Shown in pieces: positions 47,526 to 56,333 of a DNA stretch of 64,000 nt; position 1 is the first letter of the stretch, and every line of letters begins with the position of its first letter. Source of the DNA: Pseudomonas soli. GTDB taxonomy: Bacteria > Pseudomonadota > Gammaproteobacteria > Pseudomonadales > Pseudomonadaceae. Location of the stretch: assembly GCF_900110655.1 (NCBI RefSeq), contig NZ_FOEQ01000001.1, forward strand, positions 1-64,000, read 5' to 3'. The translations under genes and the position numbers were made by a program. Below the pieces are notes generated by a model. That model had not been told where the DNA came from. It saw nothing but the letters and a program-made list of their open reading frames with translations, and made no database searches.

Positions 47526-49205
47526 TCACAACATGGTTTTTGAAGGCGGTAGTCGCCCAGTGATATGCCTTGTCACATGGGAAACGAACTCGCCATGGGG
47601 ACTACGGTGCTCCGTCCAACGGCCTGCTCCTTTAGGCTTGGGCCGGTACTCCGCCGTTGTGATCAACAGTCGTTCCTTGGCACGTGAAACGCCCACGAAA
47701 TAGACACAGCGCTCCTCCGCGAGCTTGCCCCAAAACGCCTGGGTTTCTACCCCAAGAATGATGACCGTGTGAAACTCAAGCCCCTTACTCTTGTGGATCG
47801 TGAGAAAGCGTACCGCTTGGTCGTCTGAAAGCCGGGCGAGGGCATTCGGAATGGTCTTTTCGCTGGCGAGCAGCGCACCGACGCGATCTCTGACCTCACG
47901 AACTACTTCATGCAAGCGTGGTTTCGACTCGTAGTCACCTGAGAGTGCCGTCAGAATTGGATAACCTACGTCCCGGAGAAAGCTGCTTGTAAGCGTCCAC
48001 CAATCCTCATACGGGGCGGCAGTCTTGCTGGCGGCCCTTACCTGGCGCACATGAGCGCGGTACGTGGTTTCAAACAGTCTGTGCAGATGGTCACGACTAG
48101 CGTCCTCATAGGAAGTGAACAGATCCATCAGGCGCGCCCAGGCATCTGCTTGGCCTCTTCCGTACAGGCATGTCAGGTAATCGATCGCGACCCTCGCTGC
48201 CGGCTCTTTCAGCAAGTCCTGCAGCTCGCTGTCGTTCCTTGAGGCTATGCCCCGGTTGCCAAGCTCAGCCATCAGGGCCGAGCCATAGTCATCCACCTGG
48301 CGCGGCATCAAGACTGCGATTTCACACGGTGGAACTCCCGCTTCAACCCAGCGACAAATGTTTTCAGCCAGCATCATCGCCTCTTGTGACGAGTGCTGGA
48401 AATGGGCGGCCAAGACCTCCCCATCATCTCCTGCGATCAGCTCCGCCGGCGTCACTGCCGTTGGATCAATTTCGCGGATGATTTCATTCTGAACACGAAG
48501 CAGATTGGACTTCGACCTGAAGTTCGCATAGAGGCGGAGGGGAAGGGCATCGAAGTCAGTCGTATACGTTTTAAAAACGCCTTCCAGCGCTCCGGCCCAC
48601 CCCATGATCATTTGCTTGCGATCTCCGACCGCAGTGAGGTGGATGCCGGTACCGAGGAATAGGAGCTTGATGAGCTCATATTGGTCAGCAGTGCAATCTT
48701 GGAACTCGTCCAGAAAAACATGGGCGTAGGTTTTGCGGATTGCGTTTCGGGCAACCTCGCTGCGCTGAATGATCTTGATGGCGAAGGGCAGCAACTGCTT
48801 GAAGGTTATCTGCTTTCCCTGAATGGCCTCAGCACCGATTATGTAATCTGGGCTTAATCCCTCCTCCGCAAGAATCGGGAGGAATTTGTCGATGATTCGT
48901 TTCGCGAAGCCATGAAAGGTCACACTGTCGAAGCGTGATGCGAAGTTCCAGCCACAACGCAGGTGAATCCTCTCCTTCAGGTTACGGCTGGCATCTGTCT
49001 TGAATGACACCGCGAGAATTCGCTTGGGGAAGCGGCAGCCATTGGTGCGCAGAAGGTAATCGGCCCGTTGGGCAAGCACCTCGGTCTTGCCAGCGCCGGG
49101 CCCCGCCGTCAGCAAGATTGACCGACCAAGCTCGCGAACTACGCTCCATGCATTTTTCTCCAGCTTCACGCCGGGCGATGGAACCCATTGATCATGAGAA
49201 ATCAC
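47526..49205 (-). CDS. gajB: GajB-like UvrD/SF1 helicase of Gabija-type system
   Basis: A 559-aa superfamily 1 helicase. Motif I is TAGPGAGKTEVL (residues 33-44), motif II is FLDEFQD (about 164-170), TAVGDRKQMIMGWAGA is motif III, and the C-terminal motifs are FLTIHKSKGLEFHTVII and YFVGVSRAKERLLI. It overlaps the upstream OLD-family gene by 4 bp (ATGA), the arrangement of gajA-gajB in Gabija, where the helicase-like subunit joins the nuclease to destroy phage DNA. The 199-bp region downstream is gene-free and contains the palindrome CGCTGGCGCCAGCG (47352-47365). Confidence 0.8.
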   Translation of the reverse strand: MISHDQWVPSPGVKLEKNAWSVVRELGRSILLTAGPGAGKTEVLAQRADYLLRTNGCRFPKRILAVSFKTDASRNLKERIHLRCGWNFASRFDSVTFHGFAKRIIDKFLPILAEEGLSPDYIIGAEAIQGKQITFKQLLPFAIKIIQRSEVARNAIRKTYAHVFLDEFQDCTADQYELIKLLFLGTGIHLTAVGDRKQMIMGWAGALEGVFKTYTTDFDALPLRLYANFRSKSNLLRVQNEIIREIDPTAVTPAELIAGDDGEVLAAHFQHSSQEAMMLAENICRWVEAGVPPCEIAVLMPRQVDDYGSALMAELGNRGIASRNDSELQDLLKEPAARVAIDYLTCLYGRGQADAWARLMDLFTSYEDASRDHLHRLFETTYRAHVRQVRAASKTAAPYEDWWTLTSSFLRDVGYPILTALSGDYESKPRLHEVVREVRDRVGALLASEKTIPNALARLSDDQAVRFLTIHKSKGLEFHTVIILGVETQAFWGKLAEERCVYFVGVSRAKERLLITTAEYRPKPKGAGRWTEHRSPHGEFVSHVTRHITGRLPPSKTML

Positions 49206-51133
49206 TCTGGAGATTCCTCAAGCTTAGCTTTGACCCTGTCTGCTAGTCGATTGAGGGACGCTGGCAGCGAAGCCAACAGCTCCGCGTCAGTAAGCTTGCC
49301 CAGGGCGTCCAAATGAGCTGCTGGCTTACTGCTCAGCTTGAACAGGCTATGGTAGGCCGAGAATAGTTGTTGCTCATCAGCGTCGTACTGCCCGGGATCG
49401 AAGTGGCATTTACCGAGGACTGCTAGATGATCGTGCGGCGTCGGGTTTGATCGCACAGCAAGGAAAGCGTCGGGAAACGCCTTGAGCATCGCAAAGTCCA
49501 GATCCAGTGGATCCGAGAAAAATACGTCTCGATTTTCTAATTCCTGGAACATGCTGCTTATAGTTGTGTTGCCATTCTCGAACCAGTGATGGGTTCTGAC
49601 AGGCCGTTGGGCATCATTCCAATCATGGCGTTCCCAATGCTTAGGGATACTGCGTTCTGGATCAAATTTGTCGAGTTGGTCACGTACGTACTTCACACGT
49701 CCCCAGCCGCCTTGATAACGACCTACGTCGAGGTCGAGCAGAGTGATGTGAGGCGTACCTAGCGCATTCAGCAGACGCCAGAAGTGATTGACGTGCCGGC
49801 CCCCTAGAGGAGCAATTGCAACAGCGTATTCGTCGACGGATGCACCCTTGGCTTGAAGGATGCGAGGTAGGACGATTTCCTCACTGTCGCCCTCACCCAG
49901 CACCACCAGGCGGGCGAAATAAAGTTCGGGGAATGCCTGGACGGCTTCTCGGACGAATTTGTATGCGTCACTGCGCTTATCCGGAAGCACAATGATCGAC
50001 ACATCCGTTTCTCGCTTTGCATTCAGACGCAAGTACCTGATTTGGTCAGGCTCAACTCGTCTTAGCATCGACGGGGCCTGCGTGGCGATCAATGCCTGTG
50101 CGTCCACACCTGCACATGATTTCAGGGAGCTCACGATACGCCCCAGGTAGTGCGGAGACAGACTGTTCTCAGGCTCCTCGACTGCCAGAATCGTATAGGC
50201 AGCAGGCTTCAGTTTGAGGGGGTCAAACGAGGTGTTCTGTCCTGATCTGACCTCGCGACCAATGGTCAGGGATGTGAGGACGAGCGAGAGGTACAGCATC
50301 GATTTCTGCCCATCACTCAGCCTCGCGTAGTCCACGTGGCTTTCACCATGGCCAGGCGTGAAGGAAATCGAGAGGTACCGCAGGATGGCCTCAATTTCAG
50401 AGTTCGCAAAAGTAACGGATGGATTCGCAAAGAAGTTGCCTTTGTGAAGCCGTTGCCACGCTCCGGTGAGGCTAGCGCTTAAGGTCTTGATCGACTCGTT
50501 TTCCGACAAACACTCAGTGATTTGCTCAGTGAGCTGCTTGATTGAGTCCCGGTCATCGCTCCAGTTGACAGCTCGAAGGAGGCGGCCTAATAGCGCGCTC
50601 GCGCCATATGCAATATGGTCAGCGGGATCCCGCCGGGCGGGTAAATAGTGGACGTGTATCTCGTCTCGTTCACGCTTCGCAACTGGCTTCAGAGTCGTGG
50701 GTTGCCCTTTCTCGTCCATCCGGATCACGTAGAGTAAGCGCTCTTCCACCTCACCATCGGGGTGCAAAACGCCTTCCAAGCGATAGCGAATGCGGGGAAC
50801 CCCATCAGCCGTCTGCAGTGTCATCTGCGTGAAGAACGGCGGTACTGTGTCGTCTTCCTCATCATCTAGCGTTTCAGCGAACGTGAATTCCGCCTCAATC
50901 CAAAGCACGCGTTGAGTAGGTACCTCCTGCTCATCTAACGGAACGTGGAAATCTGATCGACGGAGGCGACGTAGGCCTGGCTCGAAGCCAAACATACGTG
51001 CCAATGCCTGCAGCGTGGCCGTCTTTCCTGCACCGTTGGGCCCTAGGAGGTATGTAACTCCGTCGAAGGTGATCTCCGTAATACCCTTTCCAAACGACTG
51101 AAAGCCGCTGATTCTCAGATTGCAAAGCTTCAT
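49202..51133 (-). CDS. gajA: GajA-like OLD-family ATPase/TOPRIM nuclease
   Basis: A 643-aa protein. The ABC-type ATPase half has Walker A GPNGAGKT (31-38), signature RLSDGQKS (271-278) and Walker B AVEEPENSLSPHYL (317-330). The C-terminal TOPRIM nuclease has VLGEGDSEE with Glu414 and LLDLDVG with Asp467 and Asp469. This combination followed by a UvrD-like helicase is the Gabija definition. It is somewhat longer than Bacillus GajA (about 580 aa). Other class 2 OLD-helicase pairs exist, so the call is Gabija-type rather than proven Gabija. Confidence 0.82.
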   Translation of the reverse strand: MKLCNLRISGFQSFGKGITEITFDGVTYLLGPNGAGKTATLQALARMFGFEPGLRRLRRSDFHVPLDEQEVPTQRVLWIEAEFTFAETLDDEEDDTVPPFFTQMTLQTADGVPRIRYRLEGVLHPDGEVEERLLYVIRMDEKGQPTTLKPVAKRERDEIHVHYLPARRDPADHIAYGASALLGRLLRAVNWSDDRDSIKQLTEQITECLSENESIKTLSASLTGAWQRLHKGNFFANPSVTFANSEIEAILRYLSISFTPGHGESHVDYARLSDGQKSMLYLSLVLTSLTIGREVRSGQNTSFDPLKLKPAAYTILAVEEPENSLSPHYLGRIVSSLKSCAGVDAQALIATQAPSMLRRVEPDQIRYLRLNAKRETDVSIIVLPDKRSDAYKFVREAVQAFPELYFARLVVLGEGDSEEIVLPRILQAKGASVDEYAVAIAPLGGRHVNHFWRLLNALGTPHITLLDLDVGRYQGGWGRVKYVRDQLDKFDPERSIPKHWERHDWNDAQRPVRTHHWFENGNTTISSMFQELENRDVFFSDPLDLDFAMLKAFPDAFLAVRSNPTPHDHLAVLGKCHFDPGQYDADEQQLFSAYHSLFKLSSKPAAHLDALGKLTDAELLASLPASLNRLADRVKAKLEESPE

Positions 51134-51622
51134 GAGATGATTCCTTTCGGCTCCTCCTTATGGCTAGTTCTGACTCACGAATATTGGGGTGAGGAGGTGG
51201 CACCGTGCCGCTACAAGATACGACATGCATTACGTGAATGACTAGGCAGGATTAGCTTTGCAGGAATACGGCACCCTAGGCACCTTTCTTTAACTTCCAA
51301 ATTGTCTTTGATCGGGTGGAGGAGAGCAGGGTAGTTGACGCCGGAAGCGGCTCTGATTCAAACAACACCTTCGGAGTAAGCCTCGAGAGACTACGAATAG
51401 TGCGAGCTGGCGCCATCGCGGCAAACCCGATCGATGGCTCGGCTTCGGCTATGACCATCTGTGATGGTAAAACTTCGGATGAGTACAGATGTACCCTTGT
51501 AACAGTGCAGTTTATAAACCCGCCGACGCGCTGCGGGCACTGGGCAAAGCTAGCCGACCATTTGCGGTAAAATTGATCACTGACCGTCACGTTTTTGATG
51601 TGACGGCCAGATGATCTAACCA
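51134..51622. other. 489-bp gap between Gabija-type and ABC-3C operons
   Basis: Two overlapping open frames (84 codons on +, 126 on -) show no recognisable protein features and neither has a good ribosome site. A stem-loop CCGTCAC (51584-51590) / GTGACGG (51600-51606) lies just downstream of the ABC-3C ATPase gene; it has no T run on the minus strand. The region should contain the promoter for gajA. It may include the remnant of an older gene. Confidence 0.4.
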
Positions 51623-53626
51623 TCACATCTCGGCGATGAAACCACGGGTTCTCCACGTAGCTCGGACATAGTCCGAGAACTTGTAGCCTTCTCCCAGGGT
51701 CAGCCGGTCGGCATGATCGGAAACGATGATTTGTGGAGTTACACCGGTTTTCTCGCCAGTTTCATCACAGAATTTAGCCAGTTGGGTGAACATATTAGTC
51801 ACCGCTGTCATGTCCGCATCCACCGCCTCTTCACGCTTGGCCTGCTTTGCCAGTTCCTTGGCGTCAAATGCTTCTGCGTCGTCCAGAGACGCAGGGAAGT
51901 AGACTTGGGTAGGTTGGTCAAGGAACAGGATCGGAGGAATCTTGCATCCTTTCTCCGAAAGCACTGCAAATTGGTAGTGGAGCGACATGAACAATGCCAG
52001 GTGCGAATATAGCCAGTTTGCACCACTGCCCATGGAGCGCAGATACACCCTGGTACTCGGGTTCTGCTGGTACCAGAGGTCGAATGATTCGACGTCAAAA
52101 CGGAGCTTCGATGGCTTGTACGTTGCCTCGAAGTCGAATTCGCTGCCAATCTCGCACATCTTGGCATCGATATCATTGCTCAGGGTTTTCAGCCTGTCCT
52201 TGATATTGTATCTAGCCAACTCGCCCGCCAAGCGATCGACTTCAACGCGCAGAATTTTTTCTAGGGCATGAAGCTCGGACTCGGGCTTGTCCACCTGCTC
52301 CTGAATCGCGATTTCGAGACGCAGCTTAGCCTTCATGGCCTGCTCATCGATCGACTTGGACGTCTTGAGCTTTGCAATTTCTTCATCTAGTGGCTGGATG
52401 TCGGCCTGGATGCGGCGCAACTCAACGTTCACCTTGTCGAGCGATTCCTGAATGGTACGTCGCTCGGCTGCAAAACTTTCCCTGGCATATGCAGACAGCT
52501 TGAGCTCGTCGTTCAACCAATCAATCGCGCTTACAAGCTTGTTGGCCTCCATGGCAGGGGTGCTAGTGGGGGCCTCACAAAGGGGGCAGTGGGCTTCAGA
52601 CAGCTCGATGGAGTCAGGCAACGATTCAGCCGTCATGCTCAAACTGAACTGTGTCGCAGAGGAAAGGGACTCGTTGACCAGCCTCATTTGCCCCTGCAAC
52701 TGCCGCTTCTCGATGAGCTGAACAATTCGTTGCGCATGGAGCTCTGCCCGGCGTGTTTCGACCTGGTCTGAGAGCACATCGATTTTGACAGACCGGCCAG
52801 AAATCATCTTCAGCATGGTGGCGGGCTTGCTGTAGATCTCTTCAGCCGTGGCATCAATTAGAGGGATGCCCGCCAGCGACTTGAATTCAGTCAAAAAACG
52901 GTTGTAGCGAGCAATAGCAGCTTCTTTCCGCTGCTCTTGCTTCGGAATCTGAGCCTGGATTTTCTTCAGCTCGTACTTGGCGACCTCATGATCCCGGTAC
53001 AGATCAAAATAGGCCTCATCGACGAGCCCCATCAGGATTTTGAAATGGTTAATCGCCTGGTCACGTTTCTCCTTCTGATCGAAACGGTAGAAAATGGCGT
53101 GTTTGTTGGCTACCAAGTTCTGATGCTGAAGCATGAAGGAGGAGAAGCTGCGTACTGACGGGGTCGCGGATTTGTTGCGACCTGCTGCTTTCAGGTACGG
53201 GTCTTCATCGACGTTCTCAAGCGTGATGGCGAAGTAACGCCCGAGGCTTTTCTTGAAGTCGGCCAGGGGCATGTAGTGCTTGGGGTCGAAGAAGGCCTTG
53301 GGTTGCTCAATTAGCTTAAGCAGCCGCTCCGGATCAGATCCCTGCACTTCAAGCAGGAAGCATCGATCGGATTTCTTCTTCCGTGCCGCTACGACGAAAT
53401 AGCTGGGGAACTGCAACGCGATGAAGAACGTCTCAGCGCGCTCGGTGATCGTACCGACCGGAATTGTGTCTTCAGTGCTGCCAAGACAATAGTCGAAGAT
53501 CTCCAGGATCGCGCTTTTCCCCGTGGACGATTTACCAGTGATAACGTTGAGCCCAGGCTCCAAACGCACGTGGTGAATCTTGTCTTGGGTGTCAACCACG
53601 CCGATGTACCGCAGAAAGCATTTCAT
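51623..53626 (-). CDS. ABC-3C system ATPase (DUF3732, SMC/Rad50-like)
   Basis: A 667-aa SMC-like ATPase. The N-terminal half-domain contains Walker A ITGKSSTGKSAILEIFDYCLG (Lys37), the DUF3732 hallmark. Long coiled-coil arms (about 205-345 and 365-490) flank a CPLC motif (Cys347, Cys350) that looks like a Rad50-type zinc hook. The C-terminal half-domain has signature MGSGANWLYSH (532-542), Walker B ILFLDQPTQVYF (566-577) and a switch His in IIVSDHADR. DUF3732 proteins are the ATPase component of the ABC-three-component conflict systems described by Aravind's group. It overlaps the middle component by 4 bp. Confidence 0.85.
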   Translation of the reverse strand: MKCFLRYIGVVDTQDKIHHVRLEPGLNVITGKSSTGKSAILEIFDYCLGSTEDTIPVGTITERAETFFIALQFPSYFVVAARKKKSDRCFLLEVQGSDPERLLKLIEQPKAFFDPKHYMPLADFKKSLGRYFAITLENVDEDPYLKAAGRNKSATPSVRSFSSFMLQHQNLVANKHAIFYRFDQKEKRDQAINHFKILMGLVDEAYFDLYRDHEVAKYELKKIQAQIPKQEQRKEAAIARYNRFLTEFKSLAGIPLIDATAEEIYSKPATMLKMISGRSVKIDVLSDQVETRRAELHAQRIVQLIEKRQLQGQMRLVNESLSSATQFSLSMTAESLPDSIELSEAHCPLCEAPTSTPAMEANKLVSAIDWLNDELKLSAYARESFAAERRTIQESLDKVNVELRRIQADIQPLDEEIAKLKTSKSIDEQAMKAKLRLEIAIQEQVDKPESELHALEKILRVEVDRLAGELARYNIKDRLKTLSNDIDAKMCEIGSEFDFEATYKPSKLRFDVESFDLWYQQNPSTRVYLRSMGSGANWLYSHLALFMSLHYQFAVLSEKGCKIPPILFLDQPTQVYFPASLDDAEAFDAKELAKQAKREEAVDADMTAVTNMFTQLAKFCDETGEKTGVTPQIIVSDHADRLTLGEGYKFSDYVRATWRTRGFIAEM

Positions 53627-54126
53627 AGCGACTTGAATCCTAACGTCCTGTAGATGGTGACGACGTCTGCCTCTGCGCAGACCATGGAAAGCCGGCGTGC
53701 GGCTTCGAGGTGTTTGGGATTGGCATTCGAGGCCCTGACATCCTTGATGGACTTCACAGTCAAGTCGTCAGTAAGCTCGATGCTTTGTTCGGCCTGAAGG
53801 ATCAGCAGGGCCGCGTTGGTGAGTGACTTGAATTGCTGGGTGTTGTGGGTAAGCCCAACCAGTCTCGACTGGTCCTTGCAGAGCGTACGCAGATTACTGG
53901 TCTTCCTGACGCCCAGCAGGGCTGTCTGCATGGCCGGGTAGAGCACCATGGGCAGTACAAGGTAGCTCAACAGCAGGTCACGCTCTCGAGGCAACGAATT
54001 GGCAAAGAAATTGTGGATCACCGGCGCCAGGGCGATGGGGGAGCGCTGAAGGGTGAATAGGTGTTCGATGGGCTTATTGACCGCTCTCTCAGGCACTTTT
54101 TCGATCTCTTCCTCAATCATTTCCAC
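53623..54126 (-). CDS. ABC-3C system middle component
   Basis: A 167-aa largely helical protein. The stretch HLFTLQRSPIALAPVIHNFFANSLPRERDLLLSYLVLPMVLYP fits the 'three component ABC system middle component' families, small proteins that link the ATPase to the effector. There are no catalytic motifs. It overlaps both neighbours (4 bp with the ATPase, 10 bp with the effector gene), so the three are translated together. Confidence 0.75.
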   Translation of the reverse strand: MEMIEEEIEKVPERAVNKPIEHLFTLQRSPIALAPVIHNFFANSLPRERDLLLSYLVLPMVLYPAMQTALLGVRKTSNLRTLCKDQSRLVGLTHNTQQFKSLTNAALLILQAEQSIELTDDLTVKSIKDVRASNANPKHLEAARRLSMVCAEADVVTIYRTLGFKSL

Positions 54127-55328
54127 AGCCTCCAGTGAAATTCCTTCGCCGGGCTTGCAGGAACGTCCTCCGCGAGCATGTGGTAGATGCCATTACGGAA
54201 TTCTGCTGGCGTATCTTCGTAGCCACCCAAGCCAACGACATCCATGCCGCAGCGTGAATGGTAAAATTTGAGGGATGCTCGCTTAGTTTTTTCCTCCGAC
54301 CAGGTTTCGTCGATATCGGTCATGAGCGCTGACCTGCTAGCGCTATGGGTACGCATATGGCTTTTGCTGTAGCTTTCCACGTCATCTTGTGACGTGGTGC
54401 AATCCTTGATCAGCTCGACGATGTATTTGTGGGCGTGAAGCAAATCGACGGTAGCCTCAAGAATCACGTCCTCATCGCCGCCGATTTCATCCAGCTTTTT
54501 GGCATAGATACGATCACGCACGTTCAGCGTCCCAGCATCACGCTCGATTTCGTCGGCGTTGACCCGAGGAAACCTCACCGAGCCTTTCATGTAGCGCGCC
54601 GTTAGCTCCGTGAATTTCCTGTCGAACTCTGCCGTGGTGAAACGCCAGCCTTCTGTGACCTTCACTGCACTGGTCATGAAACCAAAAAGGTCATTCAGGA
54701 AGTCGTCCATGCGATGCTCATGGATACTTTTGAGGTGCGCTCTTTTGTACCTGGCGATCAAGCCGACCAGGTCAGGCTGCTCGGTGATGATCTTGACCTT
54801 CGGCAGCGCATCGATCAGGGATTCGCGCATGGCTTGCGCCATTACCTTGCGCTGCAAGGTCAACGCTTTCGAGGGCCCGGAGGCCTTAGCCCCGCTTTCA
54901 TCGCTTTGATCAGCGGCCGCTTCTTTTTTGAGTGCGGCGGCCTCGAAGCGAGCCTCGCTATCTTTCAAAATGGCCTGAAGCGCAGCCAGGCGCTGATCAG
55001 CATTCCACTGATCCCAATCCTTGATAGCTGCTCGCTCACCATAGGCCTGGGTGGTCAATAGAACCAGGTTTGCGTACTGGCGATGGTTGAAATCAGGCTT
55101 TAGCCAATTATTGAGGGTGTTCCAGAAGTTTTCATGGCTGTCGGTGAGGCTGTCGCTGTACTCCTTGACTTCAATCTGGTCTCTCCCTTCGACGGTGACA
55201 TCACCGAAGACCTCGATCCAAAGGACATCGTCCTTCTCAAGGGTATGGCAGTACTCCATCGCGACATGGATCTGGTACTTCAGGGCTTCGTAGAGCTTTG
55301 TTGCATCAAAATCGAGCTTGGCGTTCAC
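54117..55328 (-). CDS. ABC-3C effector with PD-(D/E)xK-like nuclease domain
   Basis: A 403-aa protein, first gene of the operon. The N-terminal part (about 10-110) contains VLWIEVFGDVTVEGRDQIEVKEY, where Asp43 and the Glu53-Val-Lys55 triad match a restriction-endonuclease-like core similar to Cap4/DUF4297 nucleases. The middle is helical (about 130-260). The last 130 residues, ending TPAEFRNGIYHMLAEDV, resemble the conserved C-terminal domain that docks effectors to ABC-3C machines. The start lies 79 bp downstream of a LexA-type box. Predicted role: DNA cleavage when the ATPase senses foreign or damaged DNA. Confidence 0.7.
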   Translation of the reverse strand: MNAKLDFDATKLYEALKYQIHVAMEYCHTLEKDDVLWIEVFGDVTVEGRDQIEVKEYSDSLTDSHENFWNTLNNWLKPDFNHRQYANLVLLTTQAYGERAAIKDWDQWNADQRLAALQAILKDSEARFEAAALKKEAAADQSDESGAKASGPSKALTLQRKVMAQAMRESLIDALPKVKIITEQPDLVGLIARYKRAHLKSIHEHRMDDFLNDLFGFMTSAVKVTEGWRFTTAEFDRKFTELTARYMKGSVRFPRVNADEIERDAGTLNVRDRIYAKKLDEIGGDEDVILEATVDLLHAHKYIVELIKDCTTSQDDVESYSKSHMRTHSASRSALMTDIDETWSEEKTKRASLKFYHSRCGMDVVGLGGYEDTPAEFRNGIYHMLAEDVPASPAKEFHWRLWK

Positions 55329-55406
55329 AGCTACTCCAATCTTGGGAAGGCAAGATCGGCCAGTGAGTAGCTAACGTCGCCATCCTGGCCGGGAACATCC
55401 ATGATG

Positions 55407-55422
55407 CTGTACATATATACAG
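55407..55422. promoter_or_regulatory. LexA (SOS) box upstream of ABC-3C operon
   Basis: CTGTACATATATACAG fits the gammaproteobacterial LexA consensus CTG-N10-CAG, with an AT-rich alternating centre; the arms CTGTA/TACAG are perfect. It is 79 bp upstream of the effector gene start, and its centre overlaps TATATA sequence that could be a -10 element. It suggests repression by LexA and induction by DNA damage. It also lies upstream of the divergent metallopeptidase gene. Confidence 0.75.
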
Positions 55423-55742
55423 GCTAAATGTGTTCAGCCGGCAATAGTAGCAATCACCAGTGGCCAAGCGCCATCCAAGCCGTATCCGGTCTTCATTTCA
55501 GTCAATGGAAAAGCTTCCCCAGGGTCGCCTTGCGCCGATCTACCGCTCATCGGCAAAACCTACATATTGGGTTTTCCAAACATTAAAATTACTAGATATT
55601 GGGCTTGGTTGTGTTTGATAGCCTACATCTGGTGTTTTGCCATGAACGAAGCCCATATCGAGAAAGCGGCGACTGACCTGCTCATGCAGATTTACCGTTA
55701 TCGCCAGTACCTCTAGCCTTATCAAGAGATGCCGCCGATGAT

Positions 55743-56333
55743 GTGCGCAGTCCTCGAATCGCTGCCATGATCTGCTGCTACGACTACCATGTGCATCCCA
55801 CACTTGGGGACACCCAGTTCAACCGGCACAACACCGGTACTCGTATTGCGGGTCTGATTGACCGTCAATCGAACAAGATCGCAGTCGCGACTGAGTTTGG
55901 TGACAAAGTGCAACTCTTCACCGGAGCGCATGAGATCGGCCATCTTGTACTTCGCGAAGACACTGTCATGCACCGTGACCGCGCTTTTGACGGCTGTCCT
56001 CTGCAAACACCACGTGCACCTGCAGAGAGACAAGCCGATCGCTTCGCCGCCTGCTTCCTCATGCCTCAAAAGCTGGTGAGGGAACGGTTCGAGTTCATGT
56101 TCTGCTCCAAGGGCCAATTGCGCTTCAGCGACGTGATTGCCTATCACCTCGACCCCAACAATCCGGATCGGCTTCTCTACTCCCCAAAAGAGTCGGGAGA
56201 ACGTGAGCTGGCGCTGGCGCGATGCACCCGATTTAACAACCAACACCTGGTGTCACTGGCCCAGCAATTCGGTGTCTCGGACTCGGCGATGGCCATCCGG
56301 CTCAAGGAGCTGGACTTGGTGCGGTGGTCTTAG
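55743..56333 (+). CDS. ImmA/IrrE-family zinc metallopeptidase, N-terminus possibly frameshifted
   Basis: A 196-aa protein with the zinc-protease motif FTGAHEIGHLVLRED and the following AERQADRFAACFLMP helix that supplies the third ligand, typical of ImmA/IrrE. The C-terminal LAQQFGVSDSAMAIRLKELDLV segment is helix-turn-helix-like and usual in the family. The start is uncertain: GTG 55743 or ATG 55767 are possible. In another frame, ATG 55642 opens MNEAHIEKAATDLLMQIYRY, a typical family N-terminus that hits TAG at 55714; a one-base frameshift would join the two. ImmA-type proteases cleave repressors after a stress signal. It is divergent from the ABC-3C operon. Confidence 0.75.
   Translation: MRSPRIAAMICCYDYHVHPTLGDTQFNRHNTGTRIAGLIDRQSNKIAVATEFGDKVQLFTGAHEIGHLVLREDTVMHRDRAFDGCPLQTPRAPAERQADRFAACFLMPQKLVRERFEFMFCSKGQLRFSDVIAYHLDPNNPDRLLYSPKESGERELALARCTRFNNQHLVSLAQQFGVSDSAMAIRLKELDLVRWS

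Noticed and set aside
51316..51570. Possible small gene (84 codons, +) between the Gabija-type and ABC-3C operons
   Set aside because: No ribosome site or recognisable features; kept only as an unexplained gap.
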